This document shows, piece by piece, positions 39,712 through 49,042 of a stretch of 64,000 bases of DNA. The notes under the pieces are model-generated. The model had not been told where the DNA came from and ran no database searches. It saw only the letters and a program-made list of their open reading frames with translations. Every line of letters begins with the position of its first letter. Position 1 is the stretch's first letter. The stretch is from CAMTUH01 sp947084935 (lineage in GTDB: Bacteria; Pseudomonadota; Gammaproteobacteria; Coxiellales; Coxiellaceae): contig CAMTUH010000005.1 of the NCBI GenBank assembly GCA_947084935.1, positions 1 through 64,000 of the forward strand, given 5' to 3'. The position numbers and the translations under genes were made by a program.

Positions 39712-41547
39712 CTAGCTCGGGCCGAGGGGGTGGGGTGTTCCGCCGCGGATTTGCGCCCACACCAATTTTCGATAAACGTGTTGATTGGGCAGTAAATAAA
39801 GCATTCCGGTGGCGCCGTTTACGCTGAATTGTGGCAGTAACGTTAATTTTCCCAGCTGGGGAATCAAATTGTACGCGTCGGCACCCAAAGCAAAGAAGCG
39901 AACGTTGTGATTCGCGGAATTTTGCCACAGCACATGAATTCGATCGCGGATGTCTGCCATGTTGGAAGCTAAAGCATTATTCGCTTGCAGCACCCACGGC
40001 ATGTCGTCAAAAATAATTCCGTCCAAATCCCGATCCAGCCCGGGCCGAGGACTGCCCGTGTAAATCGATGACGTGGCGTATATCGGAACATTCCCTGCGT
40101 AATAAAAACGGAGTAACGGCACTATTTCGCGCGCTTGGTCCGGTGTTCCCACGAGAAAAATCGCATCGAAATCATTGCGGCGTCGCGGAACAAAACGGAT
40201 TTTTTCTTTGAGCAGATACGAAAGAGCGGATTCGTGTCGTTGAGATTTATCGATATTCAACAAACTTTGAATGTCCGTGTTTAAGTTGGCGCGTGTGGTG
40301 TAATTAAGTTCAGCCGTGATGCGACCGCCCAGCGCTTGCCATTGCTGCGCAAAGGTATTGGCGATTCGTCCGCCCCACTCTCCTTGTGGTGCAATGATAA
40401 TCATTCGATTGTGGTGATCGTTCCAGGCTTTCACAGCGGTTTGCGTCGCTTCGTCCGTGGGTGATAATCCAAATTGATATAAGTGATTGACGCGGGAATT
40501 ATCCGAGGGCAGCGTATTCAGCGCCAAGGTGGGTACTGAAATCACGCTGGCATTCACGAGCTTAGCTAAGTTTTCTTTCGTGAGCGGTCCCACGATAAAA
40601 TTAGCGCCCTGTTGTACGGCTTGTTGATAAAGTGTAACGACATCGCTTGAGCTCGTATCCAATACCGTAATCGTTGGTTTTTGCGCACTCGCATAATAAG
40701 CAGCAAAAAAGCCGTTTCGAATGGCGTTCGCTTGAGCGGCAAGAGGCCCTTTAAGCGGCAACAATAAAGCAATGTGTTGTGGTAGGGTGGGCATCATCGC
40801 TTTGAGTGATTGTAAATTTCCCAACAACGCACTGGCGGGATGATTGGAATAACGTTGTTGCCATTGATTTAAGGCTTGCATCAAGGGTTGTGGAGTAACG
40901 TTTCCTTCCGACAATAAAGCCAGCGATAGCCAACCGCGTTGGTTGTCGTTCGTCGCGGTGGTTTGTAAATTCTGCAAAGTTTGATTACTTTGGCGCTGCA
41001 AATATTCCCAGGTTTGTAATAAAGCCGTTTGTTTATTTTCGCGGGGCGAGAGCGATAAAACTTCCGTGCGTTGATCGAGGCTGGCTAAAACATTCCCCTG
41101 CATTTGATAAATGTTTGCAAGCACGGTGTGTAATTGAATTTGTGCGGGCGCCGATAACGTCACGTTACTGGCACTTGCGCGATTTAATAAATTTAAGGCG
41201 TCGTTGAGGCGATTGGTATGCGACCAAATATCCGCTTGAATAATTTGTTTGTCCGCCGTCATTTCAGGATCGAGATCACTGACTGTGACGCGGTTCAGAA
41301 TGTTTTGTGCGGTGTTGTAGTTTCGATCGTGCGTCAGTCGATCTGCGGCCAACAGCAGGTATTGTTGTTTTTTTTGACCTTGTGCAGCGTTGGCTAATTG
41401 TAAGTAATCATTGGCTGAGAGCGAAGCACGGTTATTCGCGGTGTTGTACCCTTGGAATAATCCGTGGCTCACGCAACCGGTAAAAAAAAGGAGACCCGCC
41501 AGCGATAAGCACACGAGCCAAGTAGGGATCTTTTGATTCATGCGCAA
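39712..41547 (-). CDS. lpoA: Penicillin-binding protein activator LpoA (YraM)
   Basis: Outer-membrane lipoprotein that activates PBP1A. The 611-residue chain has a lipoprotein signal with lipobox FFTGC, an N-terminal TPR-like helical half (LSANDYLQLANAAQGQKKQQYLLLAADRL...), and a C-terminal periplasmic-binding-protein-like half (IALLLPLKGPLAAQANAIRNGFFAAYY, FIVGPLTKENLAKL, LNTLPSD). Start at ATG 41547, or ATG 41541 two codons later. Divergent from rsmI. Confidence 0.94.
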   Translation of the reverse strand: MRMNQKIPTWLVCLSLAGLLFFTGCVSHGLFQGYNTANNRASLSANDYLQLANAAQGQKKQQYLLLAADRLTHDRNYNTAQNILNRVTVSDLDPEMTADKQIIQADIWSHTNRLNDALNLLNRASASNVTLSAPAQIQLHTVLANIYQMQGNVLASLDQRTEVLSLSPRENKQTALLQTWEYLQRQSNQTLQNLQTTATNDNQRGWLSLALLSEGNVTPQPLMQALNQWQQRYSNHPASALLGNLQSLKAMMPTLPQHIALLLPLKGPLAAQANAIRNGFFAAYYASAQKPTITVLDTSSSDVVTLYQQAVQQGANFIVGPLTKENLAKLVNASVISVPTLALNTLPSDNSRVNHLYQFGLSPTDEATQTAVKAWNDHHNRMIIIAPQGEWGGRIANTFAQQWQALGGRITAELNYTTRANLNTDIQSLLNIDKSQRHESALSYLLKEKIRFVPRRRNDFDAIFLVGTPDQAREIVPLLRFYYAGNVPIYATSSIYTGSPRPGLDRDLDGIIFDDMPWVLQANNALASNMADIRDRIHVLWQNSANHNVRFFALGADAYNLIPQLGKLTLLPQFSVNGATGMLYLLPNQHVYRKLVWAQIRGGTPHPLGPS

Positions 41548-41588
41548 AGTCTAGCGTAGACTGGTGGTTGCAACAAGCCGGAGTGAGC

Positions 41589-42431
41589 ATGAAGGCAGGT
41601 ATTTTATACATCGTATCTACGCCGATTGGAAATCGGGAGGACATCACGTTGAGAGCGATCGAGACCTTGAAGTCGGCCGACCTCGTCGCCGCGGAAGACA
41701 CGCGCCACAGCCAGAAATTGCTTGATTTTTATGGTATTACGACACCGAGCTTGTCTTTGCACGATTACAACGAATCTGCACGCGCGGGGCTGCTCTCCCA
41801 AAAACTGCAGGCGGGGGAAAACATTGCTTTGATTTCGGATGCGGGGACGCCTCTGATCAGCGACCCGGGTTATCGCTTGGTCACCACGGTTCGCGCAGCA
41901 GGCATTTCAGTCATTCCCATACCGGGGGCCTGTGCAGCGATTGCGGCGTTGGTGGCTTCCGGATTGCCCACCGATCGATTTGTGTTTGAAGGATTTTTAC
42001 CTCAAAAAGGTGCGGTTCGAAAGAAGCGACTGGAAGCATTGAAAGAAGAATCCCGAACGCTCATTTTTTATGAGTCTGTTCATCGAATTGTGGATCTGAT
42101 GAATTTGTTGGACGAGACACTGGGCGGCGATCGCCCGATGGCGCTTGCGCGCGAATTAACAAAAATCCATGAGACGATTTATTCCGCAACCGTATCGGAA
42201 ATAAAAAAGTATTTGAGCGATCATCCGGAACAACACAAAGGCGAATTTGTTGTGGTGGTGGCCGGTGCAAAAAAAGTGGATGCGGATCCCTTGTTAGAGG
42301 AATATCGATTGCTGCTGAAAACGCTGTTGAGCGAATTATCGTTGAAACAAGCGGTTTCGCTGGCGGTTAAAATCACGAACGCGAGCAAGAAAAAGCTCTA
42401 TGCGCTGGCGCTGGAAATTACACGGAGATGA
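41589..42431 (+). CDS. rsmI: 16S rRNA C1402 2'-O-methyltransferase RsmI
   Basis: SAM-dependent tetrapyrrole-methylase-fold enzyme that methylates the ribose of C1402 in 16S rRNA. ATG 41589 follows a GGAGTG site and yields 280 residues starting MKAGILYIVSTPIGN. Motifs: ADLVAAEDTRHSQKLL, ALISDAGTPLISDPGYRLV, PGACAAIAALVASGLP, FLPQKGAVRKKRLE, TLIFYESVHRI. Divergent to lpoA, as in enterobacteria. Confidence 0.96.
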   Translation: MKAGILYIVSTPIGNREDITLRAIETLKSADLVAAEDTRHSQKLLDFYGITTPSLSLHDYNESARAGLLSQKLQAGENIALISDAGTPLISDPGYRLVTTVRAAGISVIPIPGACAAIAALVASGLPTDRFVFEGFLPQKGAVRKKRLEALKEESRTLIFYESVHRIVDLMNLLDETLGGDRPMALARELTKIHETIYSATVSEIKKYLSDHPEQHKGEFVVVVAGAKKVDADPLLEEYRLLLKTLLSELSLKQAVSLAVKITNASKKKLYALALEITRR

Positions 42432-42445
42432 AAATAAAAAGCAAC

Positions 42446-42540
42446 CGTCATCCCGGCACGGATTGCCGGGATCCAAACTCCATGGATGGGAATTTGCATC
42501 CTTGTGTTTGGATCCCCGCCTTCCTTGGCGAGGATGACGG
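42446..42540. repeat. Dispersed inverted-repeat element (CGTCATCCCGG type)
   Basis: CGTCATCCCGGCACGGATTG and GTTTGGATCCCCGCC...GGCGAGGATGACGG form a long imperfect hairpin around a shared GGATCCAAAC/GTTTGGATCC core. Such GTCATxCCxGC...GGGATCC repeats are common small non-coding elements of many proteobacteria. Sits between rsmI and ihfB. Confidence 0.7.
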
Positions 42541-42610
42541 GAAAAACTAAAGAATTTTTCTTGCTTCGCGCCGGCGAAATATTACCAGAAATAAAAATCC
42601 CCCCGGATTT

Positions 42611-42943
42611 TTATTGCTCGACAAGATCCGTATCGATCACTTCACGAATTGCGTATTGGGTTCGATTTTGATTCACGCGATCACGCAAATCTTTTCCGGG
42701 TTTGAAATGCGGCGTATATTTAGCGTCAGTGAAAACGCGCGCACCGGTTTTCGGGTTGTGTGCTTTTCGCGGGGGGCGATAGTGCAAACTAAAACTGCCA
42801 AAACCCCGAATTTCAATGCGGTCACCTTGGCCTAAGCTGGTGCTCATGCGTTCAATGATGTGATTAACGCTGAGTTCGACGTCTTTCAAAGAAAGATTTT
42901 CTTGTTGTGTTGAAATACGATTAATCAGTTCTGACTTTACCAT
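42611..42943 (-). CDS. ihfB: Integration host factor beta subunit
   Basis: DNA-bending nucleoid protein. The 110-residue chain matches IhfB (MVKSELINRISTQQENLSLKDVELSVNHIIERMSTSLGQGDRIEIRGFGSFSL) and has the arm RPPRKAHNPKTG with the DNA-intercalating Pro. The tail is slightly longer than in E. coli. This is a second HU/IHF-type gene of the window, distinct from the HU-like gene at 33553. Confidence 0.96.
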   Translation of the reverse strand: MVKSELINRISTQQENLSLKDVELSVNHIIERMSTSLGQGDRIEIRGFGSFSLHYRPPRKAHNPKTGARVFTDAKYTPHFKPGKDLRDRVNQNRTQYAIREVIDTDLVEQ

Positions 42944-43058
42944 GTGGATATCGCCCTATCTTATTGATTGTTAATGAGTCGACATTATACCTAACTTTAT
43001 TGAAATGAGCGAGAGGGCGGCCCGCCCCTCTCCCCCTGGTTCAAGGTCGTTGGCCGTC

Positions 43059-43152
43059 GTAGCCTGGGTGTAGCCACGCTTCGTGGCGTAACCCAGGAAC
43101 TCCAGGAATTCCTTGATTACGCTTCGCTGCATCAAGGCTACGCTAGGCTACG
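43059..43152. repeat. REP-like repeat, copy 5, overlapping the purN stop
   Basis: A full-length element GTAGCCTGGGTGTAGCCACG...CGTGGCGTAACCCAGG, then CCTTGATTACGC...GCATCAAGGCTAC and a final GGCTAC. Its variable stem is GCCACG/CGTGGC. The last bases extend into purN: the stop TAG is part of the repeat end. Confidence 0.85.
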
Positions 43153-43790
43153 AACCCTGTGGGCGGCAAAGGACGGTTATCCAGCAGGACCCGGTGGTCT
43201 TGAAGCGTGAGGCGGCCAGCCGCTATCCACGCCAAAACCTGCGGATAAATCACGTGTTCAAGTTCGTGGACCCGGGCTTTCAGGGTTTCCTCGGTGTCTT
43301 CCGGTCGAACCGCGAGCTTGGCTTGGCAGATAATCGGGCCTCCGTCCACATCTTCGGTCACGTAATGCACGCTGGCTCCGTGCTCCGTTTCTCCCGCCTC
43401 CAAAACTTGACGGTGTGCGTGGAGACCTTTGTGTTTGGGCAGCAAGGAAGGATGGATATTAATCATGCGGCCGTGATAATGGGAGGCGAAACGGGGACTC
43501 AGCTTCCGCATGAAACCTGCTAAGACCACGAGCTTTGGGGAATAACTGTCGATGGTTTGCTGCACGTGTTGCTCAAATGCTTCCTGAGAGGAAAAATCGC
43601 GGTGCGGAACAACGTGGGTGGGGATATTGGCCTGCTGGGCGCGTTCAATCCCAAAGGCATCGCGCTCGTTACTAATGACGCTTTTAATTTCAACCGGTAA
43701 CCCATGGGCGATGGCGTCCAGGATGGCTTGAAGGTTACTCCCGTGACCTGAGATCAATACAACAAGGGGAAGTCGCTCGCGAGCCGTCAT
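43143..43790 (-). CDS. purN: Phosphoribosylglycinamide formyltransferase PurN
   Basis: Third step of purine synthesis, formyl transfer from 10-formyltetrahydrofolate. ATG 43790 gives the ATGA overlap with purM and a 215-residue protein starting MTARERLPLVVLISGHGSNLQAI. Motifs: MINIHPSLLPKHKGLHAH with catalytic His, the Asn in AGFMRKLSP context, and HYVTEDVDGGPII with the catalytic Asp. Its last codons and TAG stop come from the REP element at 43059-43152. Confidence 0.96.
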   Translation of the reverse strand: MTARERLPLVVLISGHGSNLQAILDAIAHGLPVEIKSVISNERDAFGIERAQQANIPTHVVPHRDFSSQEAFEQHVQQTIDSYSPKLVVLAGFMRKLSPRFASHYHGRMINIHPSLLPKHKGLHAHRQVLEAGETEHGASVHYVTEDVDGGPIICQAKLAVRPEDTEETLKARVHELEHVIYPQVLAWIAAGRLTLQDHRVLLDNRPLPPTGFVA

Positions 43791-44830
43791 GACGTGAGCA
43801 CGACTGCAGGCTCTTCGTGGGCGGATTTTTCGATGTGTCCGATCCGCCACGCGCGCTCACCGTGGGCGGCCAGCAACTGAATGGTTTTATCCGCGTGCTT
43901 TTCCGCCACCGCGATCACCATTCCCACGCCTAAATTAAACGTGTGCCACATTTCTTGCGTATCTACGCCCCCTTTTTTTTGCAGCCAGTCGAAAATTGCG
44001 GGCCGCTGCCAGGTTTTTGTATCAATGACCGCTTGCGTGTGAATGGGTAACACGCGTGGGAGATTATCGACCAAGCCACCGCCGGTAATGTGTGCGATGG
44101 CGTGTACGTCGACTGAGGATAACAACGTTAAAAGCGCTTTCACGTAAATGCGGGTGGGCGTCAGTAAAATATCGCCGAGAGTACTGTTATCCAACGGCGC
44201 ACTGAGAGGCAAACCGCTGTGGGCGACAATTTTGCGAATTAACGAGTAACCGTTTGAATGAGGACCGGAAGAAGCCAACGCAATAAGAGTATCACCCAGG
44301 CGAACCCGAGTGCTGTCGATGATTTTTTCTTTTTCGACGACACCCACGCAAAAACCCGCCAGATCAAAATCGCGGTCGTGGTACAAGCCCGGCATTTCGG
44401 CAGTTTCTCCTCCGATTAGTGCCATGCCAGCGGCTTTGCACCCGTTGGCGATGCCGATAAGAATGTTTTTCCCGTGCTCGGGATCAAGCTGGCCAGTGGC
44501 ATAATAATCCAGGAAAAATAAAGGTTCTGCGCCCGTTGTGACGATGTCGTTCGCGCACATCGCAACGAGATCAATTCCAATGGTATCAAAGCGCTGCAGT
44601 TCAATCGCGATTTTTAATTTGGTGCCAACGCCATCGGTACCCGAGACGAGCACAGGCTTTTTGTAATGCGTGGAGAGTTCAAATAATCCGCCAAAACCGC
44701 CGATGTTGCTGATCACGCCGGGGCGAAAGGTTTTCTTTGCGATGGCCGAGATGCTGTCGACAAGGGTGTCGGCCTTTTGGATGTCTACGCCCGCGCTTTG
44801 ATAAGTGATTGGTTTTTTTGGATCGGTCAT
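43787..44830 (-). CDS. purM: Phosphoribosylformylglycinamidine cyclo-ligase PurM
   Basis: AIR synthetase of purine synthesis, 347 residues. Motifs: SYQSAGVDI-like start (ITYQSAGVDIQKADTLVDSI), VSGTDGVGTKLKIA, DLVAMCANDIVTTGAEPLFFLDYYATG, IGGETAEMPG and ITGGGLVDNLPRVLP. The operon purM-purN reads leftwards with four-base overlap. Confidence 0.97.
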   Translation of the reverse strand: MTDPKKPITYQSAGVDIQKADTLVDSISAIAKKTFRPGVISNIGGFGGLFELSTHYKKPVLVSGTDGVGTKLKIAIELQRFDTIGIDLVAMCANDIVTTGAEPLFFLDYYATGQLDPEHGKNILIGIANGCKAAGMALIGGETAEMPGLYHDRDFDLAGFCVGVVEKEKIIDSTRVRLGDTLIALASSGPHSNGYSLIRKIVAHSGLPLSAPLDNSTLGDILLTPTRIYVKALLTLLSSVDVHAIAHITGGGLVDNLPRVLPIHTQAVIDTKTWQRPAIFDWLQKKGGVDTQEMWHTFNLGVGMVIAVAEKHADKTIQLLAAHGERAWRIGHIEKSAHEEPAVVLTS

Positions 44831-44927
44831 GGTGAAGTTATTTTATCAAGTTAATGTATCAGTTGTCTGTAACCCGGGCACCGAAGTGGGGGGTCCTTTT
44901 GAAAGGTAGACTTGATGGGGAAAATTT

Positions 44928-45019
44928 GTAGCCTGGGTGAAGCCTCGCCTCGAGGCGTAACCCGGGAATTGAATTCCTTGATTTCGCTATCGCTCCATCA
45001 AGGCTACACCCCAGCCTAC
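44928..45019. repeat. REP-like repeat, copy 6
   Basis: GTAGCCTGGGTGAAGCCTCGCCTCGAGGCGTAACCCGGGAATTG... then CCTTGATTTCGCTATCGCTCCATCAAGG and CTAC at the end. The variable stem is GCCTCG/CGAGGC. It lies between the divergent purM and DUF2066 genes. Confidence 0.85.
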
Positions 45020-45084
45020 TAGATACCCCAAACCCACAATGACAAGACTTTCGTCCTAAAAACAAAAGCGTATAATAGATCGCT

Positions 45085-46170
45085 ATGCGACGGATGCTTA
45101 CTGTACTTCTTATGATGCTCGCACTGTTTTTGAATAGTGCGCTGGCGGCGCAGGTTTCTGATTTGAATGCGGCGGACGTTGCGGTTTCGGATAATTCTGA
45201 AAAAACACTTCAGCAAGCCTTGCCTCAAGCCTTCGGTCAGGTTTTATTAAAAATGAGTGGGAATGCAACCATCATGACCGTGCCGGCGATTCAAAATGCG
45301 GTGCCGCACATCAATAATTATATCGTCAGTTACAACTATGATGGACCAATCGTGCACGTCGTTTTTGACACTAAGGCGATTAAGCAATTGTTACAGACGG
45401 CGGGACAAGCCCTTTGGGGCCCCGAGCGGCCGTTGACGCTGGTGTGGGTGTTGGTGCCGGAAGCCGTGCAGCCGGAAGTTTTGTCCGCAGACAGCAGCGA
45501 CGCGCTCGTCAACACGATTAAACAGCAAACGACTTTACGGGGAGTACCGATTATTTTTCCGGCCATGGATCTTCAAGATGAAACGTATGTCGCGCAAACT
45601 GATTCAGCGTTGCCGACGGCGCAGCAATTGCAAAGCATCGCTCAGCGTTATGGAGTATCGTGTATTTTAACTGGCGCGGTGGTCACTGATAGTAATGGCG
45701 AAATGGGAGGCCAATGGAAATTGTTTTTAAACGGTACTCCGTATGAATGGCAAACGACAGCCAGTAGTGTCGCCCAGGTGGTGATTAATGGCGTCGATCG
45801 TGCGGCGGATTTAATGGCCAGTCAATTGGCGGTTTTAGACAGCAAAAACAGGCAAAGAATCGTGACAATGCAGGTCAATGGCGTGAATAATTTAAACGAT
45901 TACGTACACGTCATCGCGGAGCTTAAAAAATTAACACCCGTGTCGGAAGTTGCCGTAAGTGACATGGGCGCCAATACGGTGTTATTGAAAATAAAAACCG
46001 TGGGCGGGACGGATGAATTGGTGAATGCGCTCAAATCTGCTTCGCATTTTGTCGCAGAAGCAGCGCCCGCGGGGTCAGTGCCCGATGCGGTGGAACTTTT
46101 TTATCGATGGAGCGAAGAAGTCAATCCGCTGGGAAATACGGATAACACTAATAACTCAAATAATTCATAA
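45085..46170 (+). CDS. DUF2066 exported protein
   Basis: The 361-residue product has a signal peptide (MRRMLTVLLMMLALFLNSALAAQ) and the DUF2066 body (DVAVSDNSEKTLQQALPQAFGQVLLKMSGN; LQTAGQALWGPERPLTLVWVLVP). The tail is Asn-rich. In many gamma-proteobacteria this gene lies between purM and hda, as here. Function unknown; a periplasmic role is likely. The TATAAT-like TATAATAG at 45072 could be its -10 box. Confidence 0.9.
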   Translation: MRRMLTVLLMMLALFLNSALAAQVSDLNAADVAVSDNSEKTLQQALPQAFGQVLLKMSGNATIMTVPAIQNAVPHINNYIVSYNYDGPIVHVVFDTKAIKQLLQTAGQALWGPERPLTLVWVLVPEAVQPEVLSADSSDALVNTIKQQTTLRGVPIIFPAMDLQDETYVAQTDSALPTAQQLQSIAQRYGVSCILTGAVVTDSNGEMGGQWKLFLNGTPYEWQTTASSVAQVVINGVDRAADLMASQLAVLDSKNRQRIVTMQVNGVNNLNDYVHVIAELKKLTPVSEVAVSDMGANTVLLKIKTVGGTDELVNALKSASHFVAEAAPAGSVPDAVELFYRWSEEVNPLGNTDNTNNSNNS

Positions 46171-46173
46171 ATA

Positions 46174-46866
46174 ATGATTCAACAATTGCCGCTCAAAATC
46201 GCGTTACGCGAAGAAACGACCTTCCTGAATTTTTGCGAAGGCGATAATGCTGCTTTGATTAAAGCGATGAAAGCCTCTTTAAATAAAAGAGGTGAAAAAT
46301 TTATTTATTTGTGTGGTCAGCCGGGATCAGGGAAAACGCATCTTTTGCAAGCGTGTTGCCATGAATTTCAGGATCGTCAGTTTGAAACGATGTATTTGCC
46401 GATGAAAACGCCACAGTTAACGCCCGAGGTATTGGGTGGGATGGAATCCATGCAGTTGGTTTGTTTGGATGACGTCGATACGGTTTTTGGAAATTCGTTG
46501 TGGGAAGAGGCGCTGCACCATTTTTATAATCGGGCGCGGGAAAATGGAATTTGCTTATTTGTTTCGGGAAAAGAATCGCCCGCGCATTCCTCATGCCAGC
46601 TTCCTGACCTCCGTTCGCGTTTGGTGTGGGGATTAACGTTTCACGTCAATGAATTAAACGATGCGCAAAAAATTCAGGCATTGAAAATACGCGCGCGTGA
46701 TCGTGGCTTGGAATTTTCCGACGACATTGGTCAGTTTCTTTTGCACCATTTTCCTCGCGATACCCAAGCGTTATTCAATTTACTTGACCAATTGGACCAC
46801 GCTTCTTTAGTTTCACAACGCAAGCTTACGGTGCCGTTTGTAAAACGTGTGTTGGAAATCCAGTAA
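46174..46866 (+). CDS. hda: DnaA regulatory inactivator Hda
   Basis: AAA+ protein related to DnaA that with the sliding clamp triggers DnaA-ATP hydrolysis. The 230-residue chain starts MIQQLPLKIALREETTFLNFCEGDN; QLPLKI is a plausible clamp-binding motif. Walker A GQPGSGKTH, Walker B LVCLDDVDTVFG and DLRSRLVWGLTFHV (box VII-like Arg) follow. Three bases after the DUF2066 gene. Confidence 0.95.
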   Translation: MIQQLPLKIALREETTFLNFCEGDNAALIKAMKASLNKRGEKFIYLCGQPGSGKTHLLQACCHEFQDRQFETMYLPMKTPQLTPEVLGGMESMQLVCLDDVDTVFGNSLWEEALHHFYNRARENGICLFVSGKESPAHSSCQLPDLRSRLVWGLTFHVNELNDAQKIQALKIRARDRGLEFSDDIGQFLLHHFPRDTQALFNLLDQLDHASLVSQRKLTVPFVKRVLEIQ

Positions 46867-46873
46867 GTCGTCA

Positions 46874-46893
46874 AGTAAGTTTTGTGCATTCGC
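46874..46893. repeat. Fragment of the rplM-upstream MITE-like element
   Basis: AAGTAAGTTTTGTGCATTCG just after hda is close to the left terminal repeat of the element at 34180-34304 (AAATAAGTTTTTGTGCATTCG). Only one arm is visible here. Confidence 0.45.
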
Positions 46894-47014
46894 TCGGGCT
46901 GCAGACCTTAACAACATATTATCTTTGCCTGTTTGTATCGACTGCCCTAATCTTTTCACATTTACTTAATAATTGTGGGTGAAAATAAACGCCTCAGAAA
47001 GTATTGGGGTGTTT

Positions 47015-49042
47015 ATGAGATTAACGTGGGCAGGTTATCTTTATGGCAAGTGGCCTGGGGAACAATCAGCGTATCCAGAACTCGCAAAAGCGACAATAAA
47101 ATTTATTGCCACGTATTTTGAGGACGTTACTCATGAGACGACGAATGAAGGTATGCAAAAACATGCGGTTAATATCTATCGACTGAAAGGATCAGACATT
47201 GAACTTACTCAACCACAAATGTTTGTCCTGTTTGAGATATTAAATCAATACGGTTACGATGGAAATTTACACGCCGCACATCACGAACTGCGAAGTGGTT
47301 TGGAGTCCTTAGGAAGAACTGCGCGCGATTTTGGTGAAGCGCTTCTGAAAAATTCGCCGTATTATCCACGCGCCTTTGGTTATCAAGTCATGAATCTCTT
47401 GGAAGTCACGGCGTGGTTAACTGCAATGTGGGAATGGTTCCCGGATTACAGTCCGGGTGCGGATATTTTTATCCCGCTTGGAATTCTAGCGCTCGGGGTG
47501 ATGCGCAATAATCATTATTACGCGAGCAGTATTGTTACGTTATCGCCGCAAGAGATTGAGACGATGCGTAAAAAAATAACTGAGGTATTGGAAGAAATAA
47601 AAGAGCAGCTGATATTTGAGGGTTTACCGCTTTCCGAGGAGCAGCGCGATCAACTCTTAGAAGTGTTGACGAGTCCGTCGTCAGGAGAGCGGTTACTCAA
47701 TGAAGCCTGCTCCTGGGCGAGCTATCTGGTAAAATTAGGTGCTTCGTTTGCCGTGTTATCCGCAGAATTTAAAGAAGTCCTTCCGTGGTGGGCCGTTATA
47801 TTGTCTGCCGTTCTTGCAGGTTCAATCGAAGGTTTTGACACGGCATTTACTAAAGTGTTAGCGATTGGTGCGGGTGAGCACGGTTCTTTAATGAAATGGC
47901 AAGACGGTATTATTCCGCCATCGACGGTGAAAAGTTGCGCGCCTGGGTTTTCCGCGGTAGCGGATTTTGGACCGATTCCGTGGTTTATGGCGAAAGTAGG
48001 ACCGATCGCCTGGCCGATCGTTAAAGTTGAAGCCGCGATTAAATTGCTGACTTTAATTGGGTTGGATCCGGGATCCGTTCGTGGTGGGTTATACGGTTAT
48101 TATGGTTTGGCAATCGTGTCGAGCTCAGTGTTCTCGTATGTGTTTACGCGATATAACATTGACCGAAAGCTTGCTAAAGAGTTACCGACGAAGCGTGCGT
48201 TTACATATCTGGCTTGGGGTGATCGTACAGAATCGGCACTTTCAAAAGTGGGTTCTGCGATCGTTGGTGCCTTACCAGCATCGACTGTGGTTGCTTATCT
48301 CCTCCATCGTTTCGGGCAAGTCAATTATCCCATAACGGCTGCGGTTGCCATTTCTATGGATTTGCTGATTGCTACTCTGCTGTCTGGCGAATGGCCTTAT
48401 CGCGGCCTATTTGCGCAAAACTACCAAAAGATCTTTGAAATGCGATTGGTGGCTCGGCTGATCGGTAATCACGACAACGGGTTCAAATTCAGAAGATTAG
48501 AACGGCATACGATAGATAAGCTGCCGATACGAGGAAAATTGGGATTGTTCACGGTGGGCGCTGCATCGACGGCTTTAGGTCTGGGGCTCGATTCTTCGCT
48601 ACTTACTGCCGTAGGTGAGGTAATAACATTCCTGACGGGAACGGCGTTAATTGCGGAAAAATCGCATTCCATGGCGAATGCCATTCGATTTACCGTTATT
48701 CAAATGCTGTTTTACGCACCGGCTTTGCTGGAATGGGTATTAAATTGTGTGTTTCCATTGATGAATTTGGCAGAGGGTCACGATATCGCTGATCGGCCGG
48801 ATACGATTGATTCTTCCTATTTCGGTGTGGGAGGGTATGGAATTTTAGTGAGCCTTAGCTTGCTCTTAGGCGTGGGGGCCGGTTACGCCGATTGGCGTTC
48901 GATGGGCAGCAAATTATCCGAGCTGACGGATCGAAAGCCCATGGCGCAAAACTCGCTGTGGGAAGCTGCGGGTTATCAGGAGAATGAGGATGAAAGTGAG
49001 TCTTCAGATATCGAGTATCAGCAAGTTAATGGCACTTCATAA
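47015..49042 (+). CDS. Large multi-pass membrane protein, effector candidate
   Basis: ATG 47015 with GGGGTG upstream is preferred over the GTG at 46973. The product (675 residues) has no signal peptide. It has a soluble N-terminus (about 1-130), then roughly eight to ten hydrophobic segments between 150 and 630 (for example FSAVADFGPIPWFMAKVGPIAWPI and YGILVSLSLLLGVGAGYADW), and ends in an acidic tail (ENEDESESSDIEYQQVNGTS). The acidic end suits a Dot/Icm-type signal. No family is recognised. It overlaps the convergent transporter gene by six bases. It could also be a normal inner-membrane protein. Confidence 0.75.
   Translation: MRLTWAGYLYGKWPGEQSAYPELAKATIKFIATYFEDVTHETTNEGMQKHAVNIYRLKGSDIELTQPQMFVLFEILNQYGYDGNLHAAHHELRSGLESLGRTARDFGEALLKNSPYYPRAFGYQVMNLLEVTAWLTAMWEWFPDYSPGADIFIPLGILALGVMRNNHYYASSIVTLSPQEIETMRKKITEVLEEIKEQLIFEGLPLSEEQRDQLLEVLTSPSSGERLLNEACSWASYLVKLGASFAVLSAEFKEVLPWWAVILSAVLAGSIEGFDTAFTKVLAIGAGEHGSLMKWQDGIIPPSTVKSCAPGFSAVADFGPIPWFMAKVGPIAWPIVKVEAAIKLLTLIGLDPGSVRGGLYGYYGLAIVSSSVFSYVFTRYNIDRKLAKELPTKRAFTYLAWGDRTESALSKVGSAIVGALPASTVVAYLLHRFGQVNYPITAAVAISMDLLIATLLSGEWPYRGLFAQNYQKIFEMRLVARLIGNHDNGFKFRRLERHTIDKLPIRGKLGLFTVGAASTALGLGLDSSLLTAVGEVITFLTGTALIAEKSHSMANAIRFTVIQMLFYAPALLEWVLNCVFPLMNLAEGHDIADRPDTIDSSYFGVGGYGILVSLSLLLGVGAGYADWRSMGSKLSELTDRKPMAQNSLWEAAGYQENEDESESSDIEYQQVNGTS

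Noticed and set aside
44859..45228. Minus-strand frames between purM and the DUF2066 gene
   Set aside because: One passes through the REP copy at 44928 and the other is antisense to the DUF2066 signal peptide.
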